DNA of 64,000 bases from JAIQFL01 sp035295745 (lineage in GTDB: Bacteria; Acidobacteriota; Terriglobia; Bryobacterales; Bryobacteraceae). The stretch lies in NCBI GenBank assembly GCA_035295745.1, contig DATGIL010000072.1:62001-126000 (forward strand), written 5' to 3'. Numbering within the stretch: the first letter of the stretch is position 1; every line of letters starts with the position of its first letter. The notes beneath the pieces are model-generated. The model saw only the letters and a program-made list of their open reading frames with translations. It was not told where the DNA came from and made no database searches. The position numbers were made by a program, and so were the translations under genes. Shown here piece by piece: positions 27,073 to 35,432 of the stretch.

Positions 27073-27433
27073 TTTCCGAGGAAATTTCTCATTGTTATAC
27101 CACGGGACTGTCCAACCTTGTGGCGCGGGTGGAGGCAGCCAGTCTCCGGCGGCGGACCGCAAAAATCAACGTCGGGATCGGTAAGTCGCTCAGAAATTGA
27201 GGCTTAGGACGCCGCCTGCACGATGTCCTTCAACGCCCTTGGAACGCGACTGCCATCATCATTCCCCTAGTGGACTTCCGCGCCACTCCCCACCCATACC
27301 ATTTCGCACCACCCACGGATTTCGAGAGGTATCTCTGAATGCCTTGTCGAATTCGGAACTTAGCCCGAGAAGTGCGCAAATCAGGGCGCGTAAACTATTT
27401 AGAGTTGTTTTCGGTTCAGGCGTACTGGAAGAT
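27073..27433. other. Gap before the sigma/CHAT operon
   Basis: This 361 bp stretch should contain the promoter of the minus-strand sigma operon. I find no convincing gene in it and cannot place -35/-10 elements with confidence. Confidence 0.4.
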
Positions 27434-27637
27434 TTAGAAAACCGGGCTGCCAGTAGTAACGGCCGTATTGGCCCGCGCCAGATCGGTGTTGGTGGCACTG
27501 ACAACCCCGGCTACGTTATTGCCGTAGCCGACCGCCAAGCCAATAATCGCGAGCATCACAAACACAATCAGAAGTGAATACTCAGCTAGGTCCTGGCCCT
27601 CTTCGTCATGAACAAAACGATCAATTCGCGTTCTCAT
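27434..27637 (-). CDS. Flp/Fap-type pilin subunit
   Basis: A 67-residue type IVb prepilin. A short charged leader (RTRIDRFVHDEEG) precedes the cleavage-site pattern G-QDLAEYSLL, with Glu at mature position 5, followed by one hydrophobic helix (LIVFVMLAIIGLAVGYG) that forms the pilus core. The tail is short and small-residue rich. Flp pilins are assembled by tad-locus machinery for tight adherence, but no tad gene lies in this window, so the subunit is an orphan here. Confidence 0.88.
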   Translation of the reverse strand: MRTRIDRFVHDEEGQDLAEYSLLIVFVMLAIIGLAVGYGNNVAGVVSATNTDLARANTAVTTGSPVF

Positions 27638-27683
27638 GCCAGCCTCTTGGCCTATAGTATCACCGAATCAGTACTGTAATTAT

Positions 27684-27698
27684 AGTACCATCGGTACT
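27684..27698. promoter_or_regulatory. Inverted repeat in the promoter region of the pilin and lipoprotein genes
   Basis: AGTACC-ATC-GGTACT is a perfect inverted repeat, and a related AGTACT half-site precedes it about 14 bases earlier. It lies about 47 bp upstream of the divergent Flp pilin start, in an AT-rich island, and could be an operator. No cognate factor can be named. Confidence 0.35.
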
Positions 27699-27841
27699 AA
27701 GGACCGTGTAAATGTACAGAGTGTAAGGGTTTTCCCTACCCCTTTATATTCTCGCGCAGGAAGGCAGCCGTCCACTCCACGAAACGAAGCGCCACCGTCG
27801 TATTCTGCTACGGATCTTCGCCCTCCAGTTATAATTGAGTA

Positions 27842-28297
27842 GTGCGAATTAGCGCAGTACTTCTTCTGATTTTATCCCTCGCCGCCTGTAATCGCGGCGT
27901 GCCAAGCAATGACGCAGTGCGTCAGGGAGTGCTGGATCATCTCACCGAATCACAAGCTAAGATGACGTTGAATGTGGCGAATATGGACGTTGTCGTCAAG
28001 TCGGTGCAATTCAAGGACGACGAGGCGGATGCCGCTGTGTCCATCACTCCCAAAGGCGGAGATCCCGCCGCCGGTATGTCGATCAATTATCACCTCAAGC
28101 AACAAGGCAGCAAGTGGGTAGTGGTTGGCCGCCAGGATTCTCACGGCGCTGTAGCTGCGCCCCAAGGACAGAATCCTCATGGAGGCGCCATGCCTCCCAC
28201 TCCCAATCCGCACGGCGAGGGAATGACGGCTCCCGCCGGTGGCGCTGCGAAGATGCCGTCTCCCGACGATCTGCCTCCTACCGGCAAAAAGAAATGA
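27842..28297 (+). CDS. Putative lipoprotein, function unknown
   Basis: A 151-residue protein from a GTG start, with a lipoprotein signal peptide (RISAVLLLILSLAAC, lipid-modified Cys at residue 16). The mature part has a small alpha/beta region (about 25-105) followed by a tail rich in Pro, Gly, His and Asn, including two NPHG repeats (QNPHGGAMPP, PNPHGEGM). It overlaps the next gene by ATGA, so the two are probably made together; a membrane-surface role near that flavoprotein is possible but speculative. Confidence 0.75.
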   Translation: MRISAVLLLILSLAACNRGVPSNDAVRQGVLDHLTESQAKMTLNVANMDVVVKSVQFKDDEADAAVSITPKGGDPAAGMSINYHLKQQGSKWVVVGRQDSHGAVAAPQGQNPHGGAMPPTPNPHGEGMTAPAGGAAKMPSPDDLPPTGKKK

Positions 28298-29475
28298 AAC
28301 GTGTGGCTATCCTGGGCGGCGGTCCCGCGGGTGCTTTCGCCGCGGAACAACTGGCTTCGGCTGGTTTGAAAGTCGTGCTCTTCGACGAAAAGCTCGCCTG
28401 GGAAAAGCCGTGCGGTGGGGGACTCACTTTCAAAGCCTATAACCAATACCCGTTCCTGATCGAAAACGATACTCCCAAACGCCTGGTTACCGAGACCGTA
28501 TTGGGAGCGCCCAAGGCAGGAACGGTCACCCTCAAACTGACGGACCCGCTGCTGATTTACTCGCGCTTCGACCTGAATCGTATGCTGCTGGAGCGCGCCG
28601 GCCACGCCGGTGCGCAGATTGAAAAGGCCAGGGTCCTAAGCATGTCCCGCTACGGATCGGGATGGCAGTTGCAGACCACTTCCGGGAACGCCGACGCGGA
28701 CTTCTGTATCGTGGCCACGGGCGCACGCAATCCCTTGCGCGACGTGGGTACGGAACTCAAGCCGCAAGATACCATGGCGGCTCTCGGATATTACATCCCA
28801 GGTGATCAGGATCGCATCGAGATCCAGTTCCTTCCCGGGTTGGAGGGATACATCTGGGTGTTTCCCCGGTGTGGCCATCTTTCGGTGGGAATCTGCGGGA
28901 AACGCGTCCCGGCTGGCGAGCTTCGCAAGCTCCTGGAGCGGTATATGACGGAGCGAGGGCTGGCTTGGAAGGGCGAGAAATTCTATAGCCACCTGCTTCC
29001 ATCACTGGATACGGGCTCGTGGAAGAAGAATCGCGTGGCCGGAGATGGCTGGATGGCCGTCGGAGACGCGGCCGGCCTGGTGGACCCGATCACAGGCGAA
29101 GGGCTCTTTTATGCGATTCGCTCGGGCGACCTCGCGGCGCGTTCTCTGCTTTCCGAAGTGAGCGGTGCGGCGGAGAAAACGGTCGAATACCGGCGATTGC
29201 TACGCCGCGACTTTGCCGGCGATCTGGAGTTCGGATCGCGCCTCGCCAAGCGAGTCTTCCTGGGCAGCTTTCTGTTCGGTTCTGTTCCCACGAGGATGGT
29301 GCAATTCACGCGGCGCAGCCCCCGATTTTCCGCCATCATGCAAGATCTCTTCGCGGGCAGGCAGCCGTACCTGGGCCTGAAGAAGCGCCTGCTCCAGAAC
29401 CTCAACGGCAGCCTCTACGAGATCGGCATGAGCTTCGGTTTCAGCCGGCTAATGCCTCGCAAGGTCCGCGCATAG
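28294..29475 (+). CDS. Geranylgeranyl-reductase-family FAD-dependent oxidoreductase
   Basis: A 393-residue flavoprotein of the GGR/p-hydroxybenzoate-hydroxylase fold. The FAD-binding GGGPAGAFAAEQLA opens the protein, ADFCIVATGA follows near 130-140, and the second FAD motif WMAVGDAAGLVDPITGEGL lies near 250-270. Relatives saturate isoprenoid chains (chlorophyll phytol tail, archaeal or menaquinone lipids) or hydroxylate aromatics; the PCGGGL motif at 33-38 is typical of the reductase branch. The ATG at 28294 is fixed by the ATGA overlap with the lipoprotein gene; the frame upstream of it is a shadow. hemL follows after 74 bp, which may or may not be functionally meaningful. Confidence 0.85.
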   Translation: MKRVAILGGGPAGAFAAEQLASAGLKVVLFDEKLAWEKPCGGGLTFKAYNQYPFLIENDTPKRLVTETVLGAPKAGTVTLKLTDPLLIYSRFDLNRMLLERAGHAGAQIEKARVLSMSRYGSGWQLQTTSGNADADFCIVATGARNPLRDVGTELKPQDTMAALGYYIPGDQDRIEIQFLPGLEGYIWVFPRCGHLSVGICGKRVPAGELRKLLERYMTERGLAWKGEKFYSHLLPSLDTGSWKKNRVAGDGWMAVGDAAGLVDPITGEGLFYAIRSGDLAARSLLSEVSGAAEKTVEYRRLLRRDFAGDLEFGSRLAKRVFLGSFLFGSVPTRMVQFTRRSPRFSAIMQDLFAGRQPYLGLKKRLLQNLNGSLYEIGMSFGFSRLMPRKVRA

Positions 29476-29549
29476 TCTGGTCTCTGAACCGCATGCGCGG
29501 CAAAAGCTGCGTGTACGCAAGCAGGATGTTGTTCCCCGGATCAATTCTT

Positions 29550-30824
29550 ATGAACCACACGAAATCGGAAGAGCTGTTCCGCCGCGCACAGGAGAAGATT
29601 CCCGGAGGCGTAAATTCGCCGGTCCGCGCCTACCGCAGCGTGGGCGGCAACCCGCCATTCATCGCCCGCGGCGAGGGCTCCCATCTGTTCGATGTCGACG
29701 GCAACGAATACATCGACTATGTCTGTTCCTGGGGGCCGTTGCTGCTCGGCCATCGCCATCCCGAAATTCTCGCGGCCCTGGAGGGCGCGCTTTCGATCGG
29801 CACCAGCTTTGGAGCTCCGACTGGACAGGAGATCGAGCTCGCCGAAGCCATCTGCGACGCCGTCCCGTCTATCGAAATGGTGCGCCTGGTCAACTCGGGA
29901 ACGGAAGCCACCATGTCCGCCATCCGCGTGGCGCGGGGCTTTACCGGCCGAGACCTCACCGTCAAGTTCGAAGGCTGCTATCACGGTCATGTCGACTCTC
30001 TTCTGGTGAAGGCTGGATCGGGTCTCGCCACTCTCGGCATCGCCGACACGCAGGGCGTCCCCCAATCGTTCTGCGATACCACTCTCGCCCTTCCCTTCAA
30101 TTCCGTCGGCGCACTGGAGGAGGCGTTTCGTGCCCACGGCGATCGCATCGCTTGCGTGATTGTGGAGCCGGTGGTCGGGAACATGGGTTGCGTGCCCCCG
30201 CTGCCAGGCTATCTGGAAGCCATGCGCGAGATCACCGCACGGTACGGCGCCCTTCTCATCTTCGATGAGGTGATGACCGGTTTCCGCGTGGCGTTCGGTG
30301 GCGCGCAGCAGCGCTTCGGCATCCGGCCCGATCTCACCACGCTAGGCAAGGTCATCGGCGGCGGACTGCCGGTCGGCGCTTACGGAGGCCGCCGCGACAT
30401 CATGAGTAAGGTGGCGCCCCTGGGTCCCATCTATCAGGCAGGCACCTTGTCCGGAAACCCGCTGGCGGTGGCCGCGGGACTCGCCATGCTGCGTCATTTG
30501 AAGGCGCACCCCGAAGTCTATACCGCTCTCGAAGAGCGCGCGGCGGAACTGTGCGCATCCGCTCCGGCGGGGATTACGGTAAATCGCGTCGGTTCGATGT
30601 TCACCTTCTTCTTCACCGATCTGCCGGTGACCGATTGGGAGTCCGCCAAGCGCAGCGACACTGCCCGCTTCGGCCGCTTCTTCCGAGCGATGCTGGATCG
30701 TGGCATTTATCTGGCGCCTTCGCAGTTCGAAGCCGCTTTTCTCTCCGCGGCGCATTCCGAAGCGGACATCCGGCAGACCATCGCCGCCGCGCATGACTCC
30801 TTCCACGATTCGCGTGTCCGCTAA
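29550..30824 (+). CDS. hemL: Glutamate-1-semialdehyde 2,1-aminomutase
   Basis: A 424-residue PLP enzyme that turns glutamate-1-semialdehyde into 5-aminolevulinate, the entry to haem and other tetrapyrroles by the C5 route. PLP-binding Lys267 lies in TLGKVIGGGLP. Typical segments include GGVNSPVRAYRSVGG, VNSGTEATMSAIRVAR, CYHGHVDSLLVKAGSG, IFDEVMTGFR and YQAGTLSGNPLA. The ATG at 29550 matches the usual N-terminus (SEELFRRAQEKIPGG). An in-frame ATG eight codons upstream is possible but adds a hydrophobic leader. Confidence 0.95.
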   Translation: MNHTKSEELFRRAQEKIPGGVNSPVRAYRSVGGNPPFIARGEGSHLFDVDGNEYIDYVCSWGPLLLGHRHPEILAALEGALSIGTSFGAPTGQEIELAEAICDAVPSIEMVRLVNSGTEATMSAIRVARGFTGRDLTVKFEGCYHGHVDSLLVKAGSGLATLGIADTQGVPQSFCDTTLALPFNSVGALEEAFRAHGDRIACVIVEPVVGNMGCVPPLPGYLEAMREITARYGALLIFDEVMTGFRVAFGGAQQRFGIRPDLTTLGKVIGGGLPVGAYGGRRDIMSKVAPLGPIYQAGTLSGNPLAVAAGLAMLRHLKAHPEVYTALEERAAELCASAPAGITVNRVGSMFTFFFTDLPVTDWESAKRSDTARFGRFFRAMLDRGIYLAPSQFEAAFLSAAHSEADIRQTIAAAHDSFHDSRVR

Positions 30825-30971
30825 TTCCGGCGAACGCGATCCTGGATCGAAGATCCTTCTTTACCTCTTTCTCCGCGCGTTCCTTCGCGTCTTCGCGCCT
30901 CCGCGGTGAGGTCTCTGCCCCCGTTGTTTCGTTCCGCGACGCCAGATGATACTGTCGTGGTCGGCATCCTT

Positions 30972-32279
30972 ATGGACAAACCTCCGCTCCGATTCGCGCA
31001 GATTTGGAACATGAACTTCGGATTCTTCGGAATCCAGTTCGGCTGGGGCCTCCAGATGGCGAACATGAGCGCCATCTACGAGTATCTGGGCGCGAAACCG
31101 GAACAGATCCCGATTCTCTGGCTGGCGGCGCCGCTCACCGGGCTGATCGTGCAACCCATCATCGGCCACTTGAGCGATCACACCTGGGGCCGCCTCGGCC
31201 GGCGGCGCCCGTATTTCCTTGTGGGTGCGATCCTCAGCACATTCGCCTTGCTGCTGATGCCAAACTCCAGCGCTCTTTGGATGGCCGCTGGCCTGCTGTG
31301 GATGCTCGACGCCTCCATCAACATCAGCATGGAGCCTTTCCGCGCGTTCGTAGCCGACCTCTTGCCCGAAACACAGCGCACCCAGGGATTCGCCATGCAG
31401 AGTCTGTTCATCGGCTTAGGCGCGGTAATCGCGTCGGCTCTGCCCTGGATTCTTGCCCATGTCTTCCAGGTATCGGGCGCGGCGGCTCCGCATACGGTTC
31501 CCGCCACAGTCCGCCTCTCTTTCTATCTGGGGGCGGCGGTGTTCCTGGCGGCCGTGCTTTGGACCGTGACCACCACTCGCGAATATCCACCGGAATCGAA
31601 GGTCGCTTCGAGCGGCGGCATTTTGCAGGGCGCCCGCGACATCTTCGCCAGTATCGCCGCGATGCCGCGCACCATGCGGCAACTGGCGCCTGTTCAGCTC
31701 TGCACCTGGCTGGGACTGTTCTGCATGTGGCTCTATTTCCCTGTCGCCGTGGCCTACCACGTGATGGGCGCGCCCAATCCCCAGTCGCCGTTATACGACG
31801 AAGGTGTCCAGTGGGCCGGGCTCTGTTTCTCGATGTACTCGGCAGTGACCTTCGTCTTCTCGTTCGCGCTCGAACCTCTGGCGCGCAAACTGGGCCGGCG
31901 CCGCACCCATGGCCTGTGCCTGCTCGCCGGGGCGCTGGGCTTGCTTTCGGTCGCGGTCATCCACGATAAGTACTTGCTGCTGCTCTCCATGACGGGGATC
32001 GGCATCGCCTGGGCCAGCACCATCTCGATGCCCTACGCGATGCTGTCGGGCTCCCTGCCGCCCGCCAAAGTTGGCATCTACATGGGCATCTTCAACTTCT
32101 TCATCGTGACCCCGGAGATCCTGGCATCGTTGGGTTTCGGTTGGGTGATGAGCCATCTGCTCAACAACAACCGTCTGACCGCCGTGATTTGTGGCGGCGG
32201 GTTTATGGCGCTGGCGGCGCTCCTGGCGCAGCGAGTCGAGGAACATCAGCCCGCTGTTCCAAGCAGTCCCGCCGCATAG
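30972..32279 (+). CDS. MFS transporter of the GPH/SLC45 sugar type
   Basis: A 435-residue polytopic membrane protein with about 12 predicted helices. The intracellular loop motif HTWGRLGRRRPYFLVG is characteristic of the GPH/SLC45 branch, which moves sucrose or other glycosides with a cation. Pairs such as MNFGFFGIQFGWGL in helix 1 and the second loop KLGRRRTHG between the halves support it. The ATG at 30972 gives a normal short cytoplasmic lead; the frame is open upstream but lacks family similarity there. The substrate is unknown. It is followed by the CpoB-like gene after 64 bp, perhaps with its own promoter. Confidence 0.85.
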   Translation: MDKPPLRFAQIWNMNFGFFGIQFGWGLQMANMSAIYEYLGAKPEQIPILWLAAPLTGLIVQPIIGHLSDHTWGRLGRRRPYFLVGAILSTFALLLMPNSSALWMAAGLLWMLDASINISMEPFRAFVADLLPETQRTQGFAMQSLFIGLGAVIASALPWILAHVFQVSGAAAPHTVPATVRLSFYLGAAVFLAAVLWTVTTTREYPPESKVASSGGILQGARDIFASIAAMPRTMRQLAPVQLCTWLGLFCMWLYFPVAVAYHVMGAPNPQSPLYDEGVQWAGLCFSMYSAVTFVFSFALEPLARKLGRRRTHGLCLLAGALGLLSVAVIHDKYLLLLSMTGIGIAWASTISMPYAMLSGSLPPAKVGIYMGIFNFFIVTPEILASLGFGWVMSHLLNNNRLTAVICGGGFMALAALLAQRVEEHQPAVPSSPAA

Positions 32280-32343
32280 GATACTGTACATAGAAGATCC
32301 GCGCGGGAATGGGTGAACTCCCGTGCCACCAGGAGAATACTCA

Positions 32344-33183
32344 ATGTTGCGACGTCTTGCGGTGCTGATGGTCATTACCGCCACGCCACTTTCCGCTGCT
32401 GCCGCAGTGAACCGCGAAATGCAGGAGCTGCAGCGCGATGTTGCGCAGTTGCAGGACCTGGTGAAGGCTCTGACCGCTGCCGTGAACGAAAGATTCACGG
32501 CGTTGCAGACTCAAGTGCAGGGCTCCGCCGAAGCGGCCAACCAGGCGAACGCGGCCGTTGCCGCTGTGCAGCGCGGCCTCGAGCAGATGGCGCGTGACCA
32601 GCAGAACAAGCTCGTGCCGCCCATGGTCGCGGTGGGAACCCGCATGGACCAGGTCGTGACGGGTCTCGGCACCACACAACAGGCGGTCAGCGACCTTGCC
32701 GCGCTAATGGCGAAACTACAGACTCAGATCGGCGATCTGAAGAACCAGGTCGCCACCCTGCAACCGGTGACGGCACCGCCCCCCGCGCAAGCTGTCGATA
32801 AGCCGACACTCCCTGCCAGCCAGCTCTTCGACAATGCCAACGGCGACTACCGTGCCGGCAAGCTCAATTTCGCCCTGCAGGAATTCACCGAGTATATGAA
32901 GTTCTACAGCGACACGCCGCTGGCTCCGGATGCGCAGTATTACATCGGCGCGATTCACCAGTCGCTGAACGACCTGGAGAGCGCGGTGAAGGACTTCGAT
33001 GCCGTCGCCACCAACTATCCCGATTCGAAGCGGGTTCCCGAGGCGCTCCTTTACAAGGGCAAGTCGCTGATGGCACTGGGGCGCAATGGCGAAGCGGCCG
33101 ACACGTTCAAAGAGCTGCGGAAACGCTTCCCCGCCAGCGACCAGGCGAAGCAGTCGCTAGCCATCAAACCGGCCGGCCGATAA
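32344..33183 (+). CDS. CpoB/YbgF-like periplasmic coiled-coil TPR protein
   Basis: A 279-residue exported protein: signal peptide (RRLAVLMVITATPLSAAAA), a long coiled coil (about 22-140: NREMQELQRDVAQLQDLVKA), a proline-rich hinge, and a C-terminal TPR domain (about 155-275: LFDNANGDYRAGKLNFALQE, YYIGAIHQSLNDLESAV). This is the layout of CpoB, which coordinates peptidoglycan synthesis and outer-membrane constriction with the Tol-Pal system. No tol or pal gene is adjacent in this window. AGGAGA lies 8 bases before the ATG at 32344. Confidence 0.85.
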   Translation: MLRRLAVLMVITATPLSAAAAVNREMQELQRDVAQLQDLVKALTAAVNERFTALQTQVQGSAEAANQANAAVAAVQRGLEQMARDQQNKLVPPMVAVGTRMDQVVTGLGTTQQAVSDLAALMAKLQTQIGDLKNQVATLQPVTAPPPAQAVDKPTLPASQLFDNANGDYRAGKLNFALQEFTEYMKFYSDTPLAPDAQYYIGAIHQSLNDLESAVKDFDAVATNYPDSKRVPEALLYKGKSLMALGRNGEAADTFKELRKRFPASDQAKQSLAIKPAGR

Positions 33184-33210
33184 GACTACGCGAATCCGGA
33201 GTCTTTGCTC

Positions 33211-33290
33211 TTGCGAGCCGCGACCGTAAGGGAGCGTCACCGGTCTCACGATTTCGTCGTCGCTTGCTGACGCGCGCGGCTCGCAACACA
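33211..33290. repeat. Palindromic element, copy 1
   Basis: This element starts GCGAGCCGCGACCGTAAGGG and ends TGACGCGCGCGGCTCGC. Its ends (GCGAGCCGCG and CGCGGCTCGC) are perfect inverted repeats, and an inner GCGTCA/TGACGC pair extends the hairpin. The same sequence recurs at 33539-33610. It looks like a REP/BIME-type dispersed palindrome located just after the CpoB-like stop. Confidence 0.8.
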
Positions 33291-33510
33291 CCGAAACTCT
33301 TGCTTACGCGCGCGGCTCGCAACACGCCGAAACGCTTGCTGACGCGCGCGGCTCGCAACACACCGAAACCGCTTGCTGACGCGCGCGGCTCGCAACACAC
33401 CGAAACGCTTGCTTACGCGCGCGGCTCGCAACACGCCGAAACCGCTTGCTTACGCGCGCGACTCGCAACACGCCGAAACCGCTTGCTCACGCGCGCGGCT
33501 CGCAAACGCA
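33261..33510. repeat. Tandem array of seven 36-37 bp units
   Basis: Seven copies of GCTTGCTKACGCGCGCGGCT followed by CGCAACACRCCGAAAC, with unit anchors (TGCT) at 33265, 33301, 33337, 33374, 33410, 33447 and 33484, giving periods of 36, 36, 37, 36, 37 and 37. The units copy the right half of the flanking palindromic element. Variation is confined to a few positions (G/T/C after TGCT, A/G in CACRCC). There is no spacer diversity and no cas gene, so it is not a CRISPR array. Translations of this array are not credible proteins. Confidence 0.9.
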
Positions 33511-33538
33511 CTTATCGTGCGAACGTATTTGGGTAGCT

Positions 33539-33615
33539 TGCGAGCCGCGACCGTAAGGGAGCGTCACCGGTCTCACGATTTCGTGATCGCTTGCTGACGC
33601 GCGCGGGTCGTCAAC
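33539..33615. repeat. Palindromic element, copy 2
   Basis: A second copy of the element at 33211, nearly identical over about 70 bp (shared GCGAGCCGCGACCGTAAGGG and GGTCTCACGATTTCGT), with GTGATC replacing GTCGTC in the centre and CGGGTCGT replacing CGGCTCGC at the end, so the outer stem is partly broken. Together with copy 1 it brackets the tandem array. Confidence 0.8.
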
Positions 33616-33657
33616 ACACCTAAACTAAAGGGCGTATTGGAAGGAAGGTGCGAGCCT

Positions 33658-35430
33658 CTACCGAGAATCGAGCGCGTCTACGTACTCTTCCTCGCGGCTC
33701 CACATTCCGTCCGCCCGCAGATCGAGCGACGCAACATCGACTGGTGGCAGATCTTCGAACTGAAGTTGATTGGCGGGCGAGTGCGCGAACTCCACACTCC
33801 TCCGCCACGCAGCGATGGCGAACGCCACCAGGATTCCGAAGATCACCACGAACGCCGTCGCTTTGTGCAATGCCCAGAATTCAAGTCGAACTCCCATGCT
33901 GGCAGCGGCGAGGAAGAAGATCCCGACCGTGCCCAGCTTGGTGTGGATCTTCGCCTTTCCCGGCAGATAGGAGCAGGCGAACGGAATCTTGCGGAAGCCG
34001 TGAAGCCCCACTTCCACCATCAGGACTCCCGAAATCGCCATCACCGCCATGTGCTGCCACGCGAAGCGCCACGGCCAGATCGCAAAGAATAACAGCGCCG
34101 AGAGTAACCAGATTGGGGTCACCGTGAGGGCGTAGAGCGACTTGCGTACCGCGAGCGAATAAGCCGCTGGACTGTGCACCGCCGTGATGCGGAAGGCCCA
34201 GTTGGCACGTAGCGCGATGGGCATGGCGAAGATCGCCCGCGCGCCGATCACCGCGAAGAAGAGCAGCACCAGGCTGCCCACCAGGAACGGCCCGTTGACC
34301 TGGTTGTAGCGCAGGTCGCGGAATGCAGCCTCACGCGAAGATGAGCCGTACAGAAAGTCGCGTGCGTAGGCCAAGGCGATCGCGAGGCCAATGCCCGCGT
34401 AGGCCGAGAGCAGCAGGCGATGCTGCCGGCTACGCCCGATGGTCCGCGCGGTAAACAGAAGGATGGCCCGCTCGATCGGCCGGGCCAGCAGCTTTCCGGC
34501 AAGGAAGCTGCCGATGCGAGTGGGTTTGCGTGAGCGATCGGCGGGTGCGATATCGGGCTGCTCGACGATGCGGCGGATGTTGCGCTGGTAGGCCAGCCCC
34601 AGGGTGCCGACGGCGATGCCGCAGACTGCGACGAGACTCCAGAGGGCGCGTTCCGCGAGCGCCGTGAAGAGCGGGTCCCGGACGCCATCCAGCACCTGGA
34701 GCAGTCCGCAGAACCAGAACGACGGCAGGAACACCGAGAGCGGCGAATCGGCCGTAGACACCGATGCGAACGACGGCTTGAGGAAGTAGAGCCCCAGCGT
34801 GAAGAAGAACGCCGCCAGTTGCAGAAAGCTCGAGACTCGCAGCAGCATGCGGTAACTGAGAAGCTGCGCGGCGACACCTTGCAGCGCCAGCAGAGAGCAG
34901 CAAACGAAGAGGCCGGACGCGCCCATGGCGAGCCAATGTGCGCCGAGATTTCGCAGGGAACCCACGAATCCGGCAGCGGGCGGCGATGCAAGAAAAGGAA
35001 ACGTGAAGCCGGTGAAGATGTTGACGGCGGTGACGCACACTCCCAATGCCGTGGCGATCGCCGCTATCTTCGCCAGGAAGATGGTGCGCGTGCGAACCGG
35101 CAGCAGACTCAGAACCAGGCTGTCCCGCCGATCGGGAAAGACGGCATTCCATGCCAGCACCGAGAACAGGCCTGCAATCGCCATCGTGGTGGCGATCAGG
35201 AACTCTTCTTCGATCCGCACCGCGTCAACCAATCGGCCATATGGCAACCGCGCCGTTGCCAAAGCGGGAAACGTGAAGACCGTGATGGTGAAGCTGAATG
35301 CCGCAAGCATAGCTCCAAATTGCCCCAGCAGCTTCTGTACATCGCCCGCGGCCGACAAGAGTTCCAGGTCGACCAGGCGGAGCAGGAAATCCCGATACAG
35401 GACGCCAAACTGTCGTCGCTCTTCGGGCAT
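33658..35430 (-). CDS. ABC-2-type permease subunit (multi-helix membrane protein)
   Basis: A 590-residue integral membrane protein with roughly 12 hydrophobic helices and a cytoplasmic N-terminus. It is the apparent membrane partner of the ATPase encoded just upstream (2 bp between the genes). Two halves can be seen, each starting with a short helix and a membrane block (AMLAAFSFTITVFTFPALAT; FLVGSLVLLFFAVIGARAIF). The closing cytoplasmic tail is acidic (DLRADGMWSREEEYVDALDS). Substrate unknown; exporters of this layout handle lipids, antimicrobials or envelope components. The repeat region lies just downstream. Confidence 0.82.
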   Translation of the reverse strand: MPEERRQFGVLYRDFLLRLVDLELLSAAGDVQKLLGQFGAMLAAFSFTITVFTFPALATARLPYGRLVDAVRIEEEFLIATTMAIAGLFSVLAWNAVFPDRRDSLVLSLLPVRTRTIFLAKIAAIATALGVCVTAVNIFTGFTFPFLASPPAAGFVGSLRNLGAHWLAMGASGLFVCCSLLALQGVAAQLLSYRMLLRVSSFLQLAAFFFTLGLYFLKPSFASVSTADSPLSVFLPSFWFCGLLQVLDGVRDPLFTALAERALWSLVAVCGIAVGTLGLAYQRNIRRIVEQPDIAPADRSRKPTRIGSFLAGKLLARPIERAILLFTARTIGRSRQHRLLLSAYAGIGLAIALAYARDFLYGSSSREAAFRDLRYNQVNGPFLVGSLVLLFFAVIGARAIFAMPIALRANWAFRITAVHSPAAYSLAVRKSLYALTVTPIWLLSALLFFAIWPWRFAWQHMAVMAISGVLMVEVGLHGFRKIPFACSYLPGKAKIHTKLGTVGIFFLAAASMGVRLEFWALHKATAFVVIFGILVAFAIAAWRRSVEFAHSPANQLQFEDLPPVDVASLDLRADGMWSREEEYVDALDSR

Positions 35431-35432
35431 CG

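Noticed and set aside
33261..33510. Possible CRISPR array
   Set aside because: Units are contiguous without unique spacers, the whole unit is repeated, and no cas genes are present.
33264..33597. Open frames across the tandem array (products rich in ARGSQHTE or LTRAARNTPK)
   Set aside because: They are translations of a 36-37 bp repeat, exist in several frames on both strands and mirror the repeat unit, so they are not proteins.
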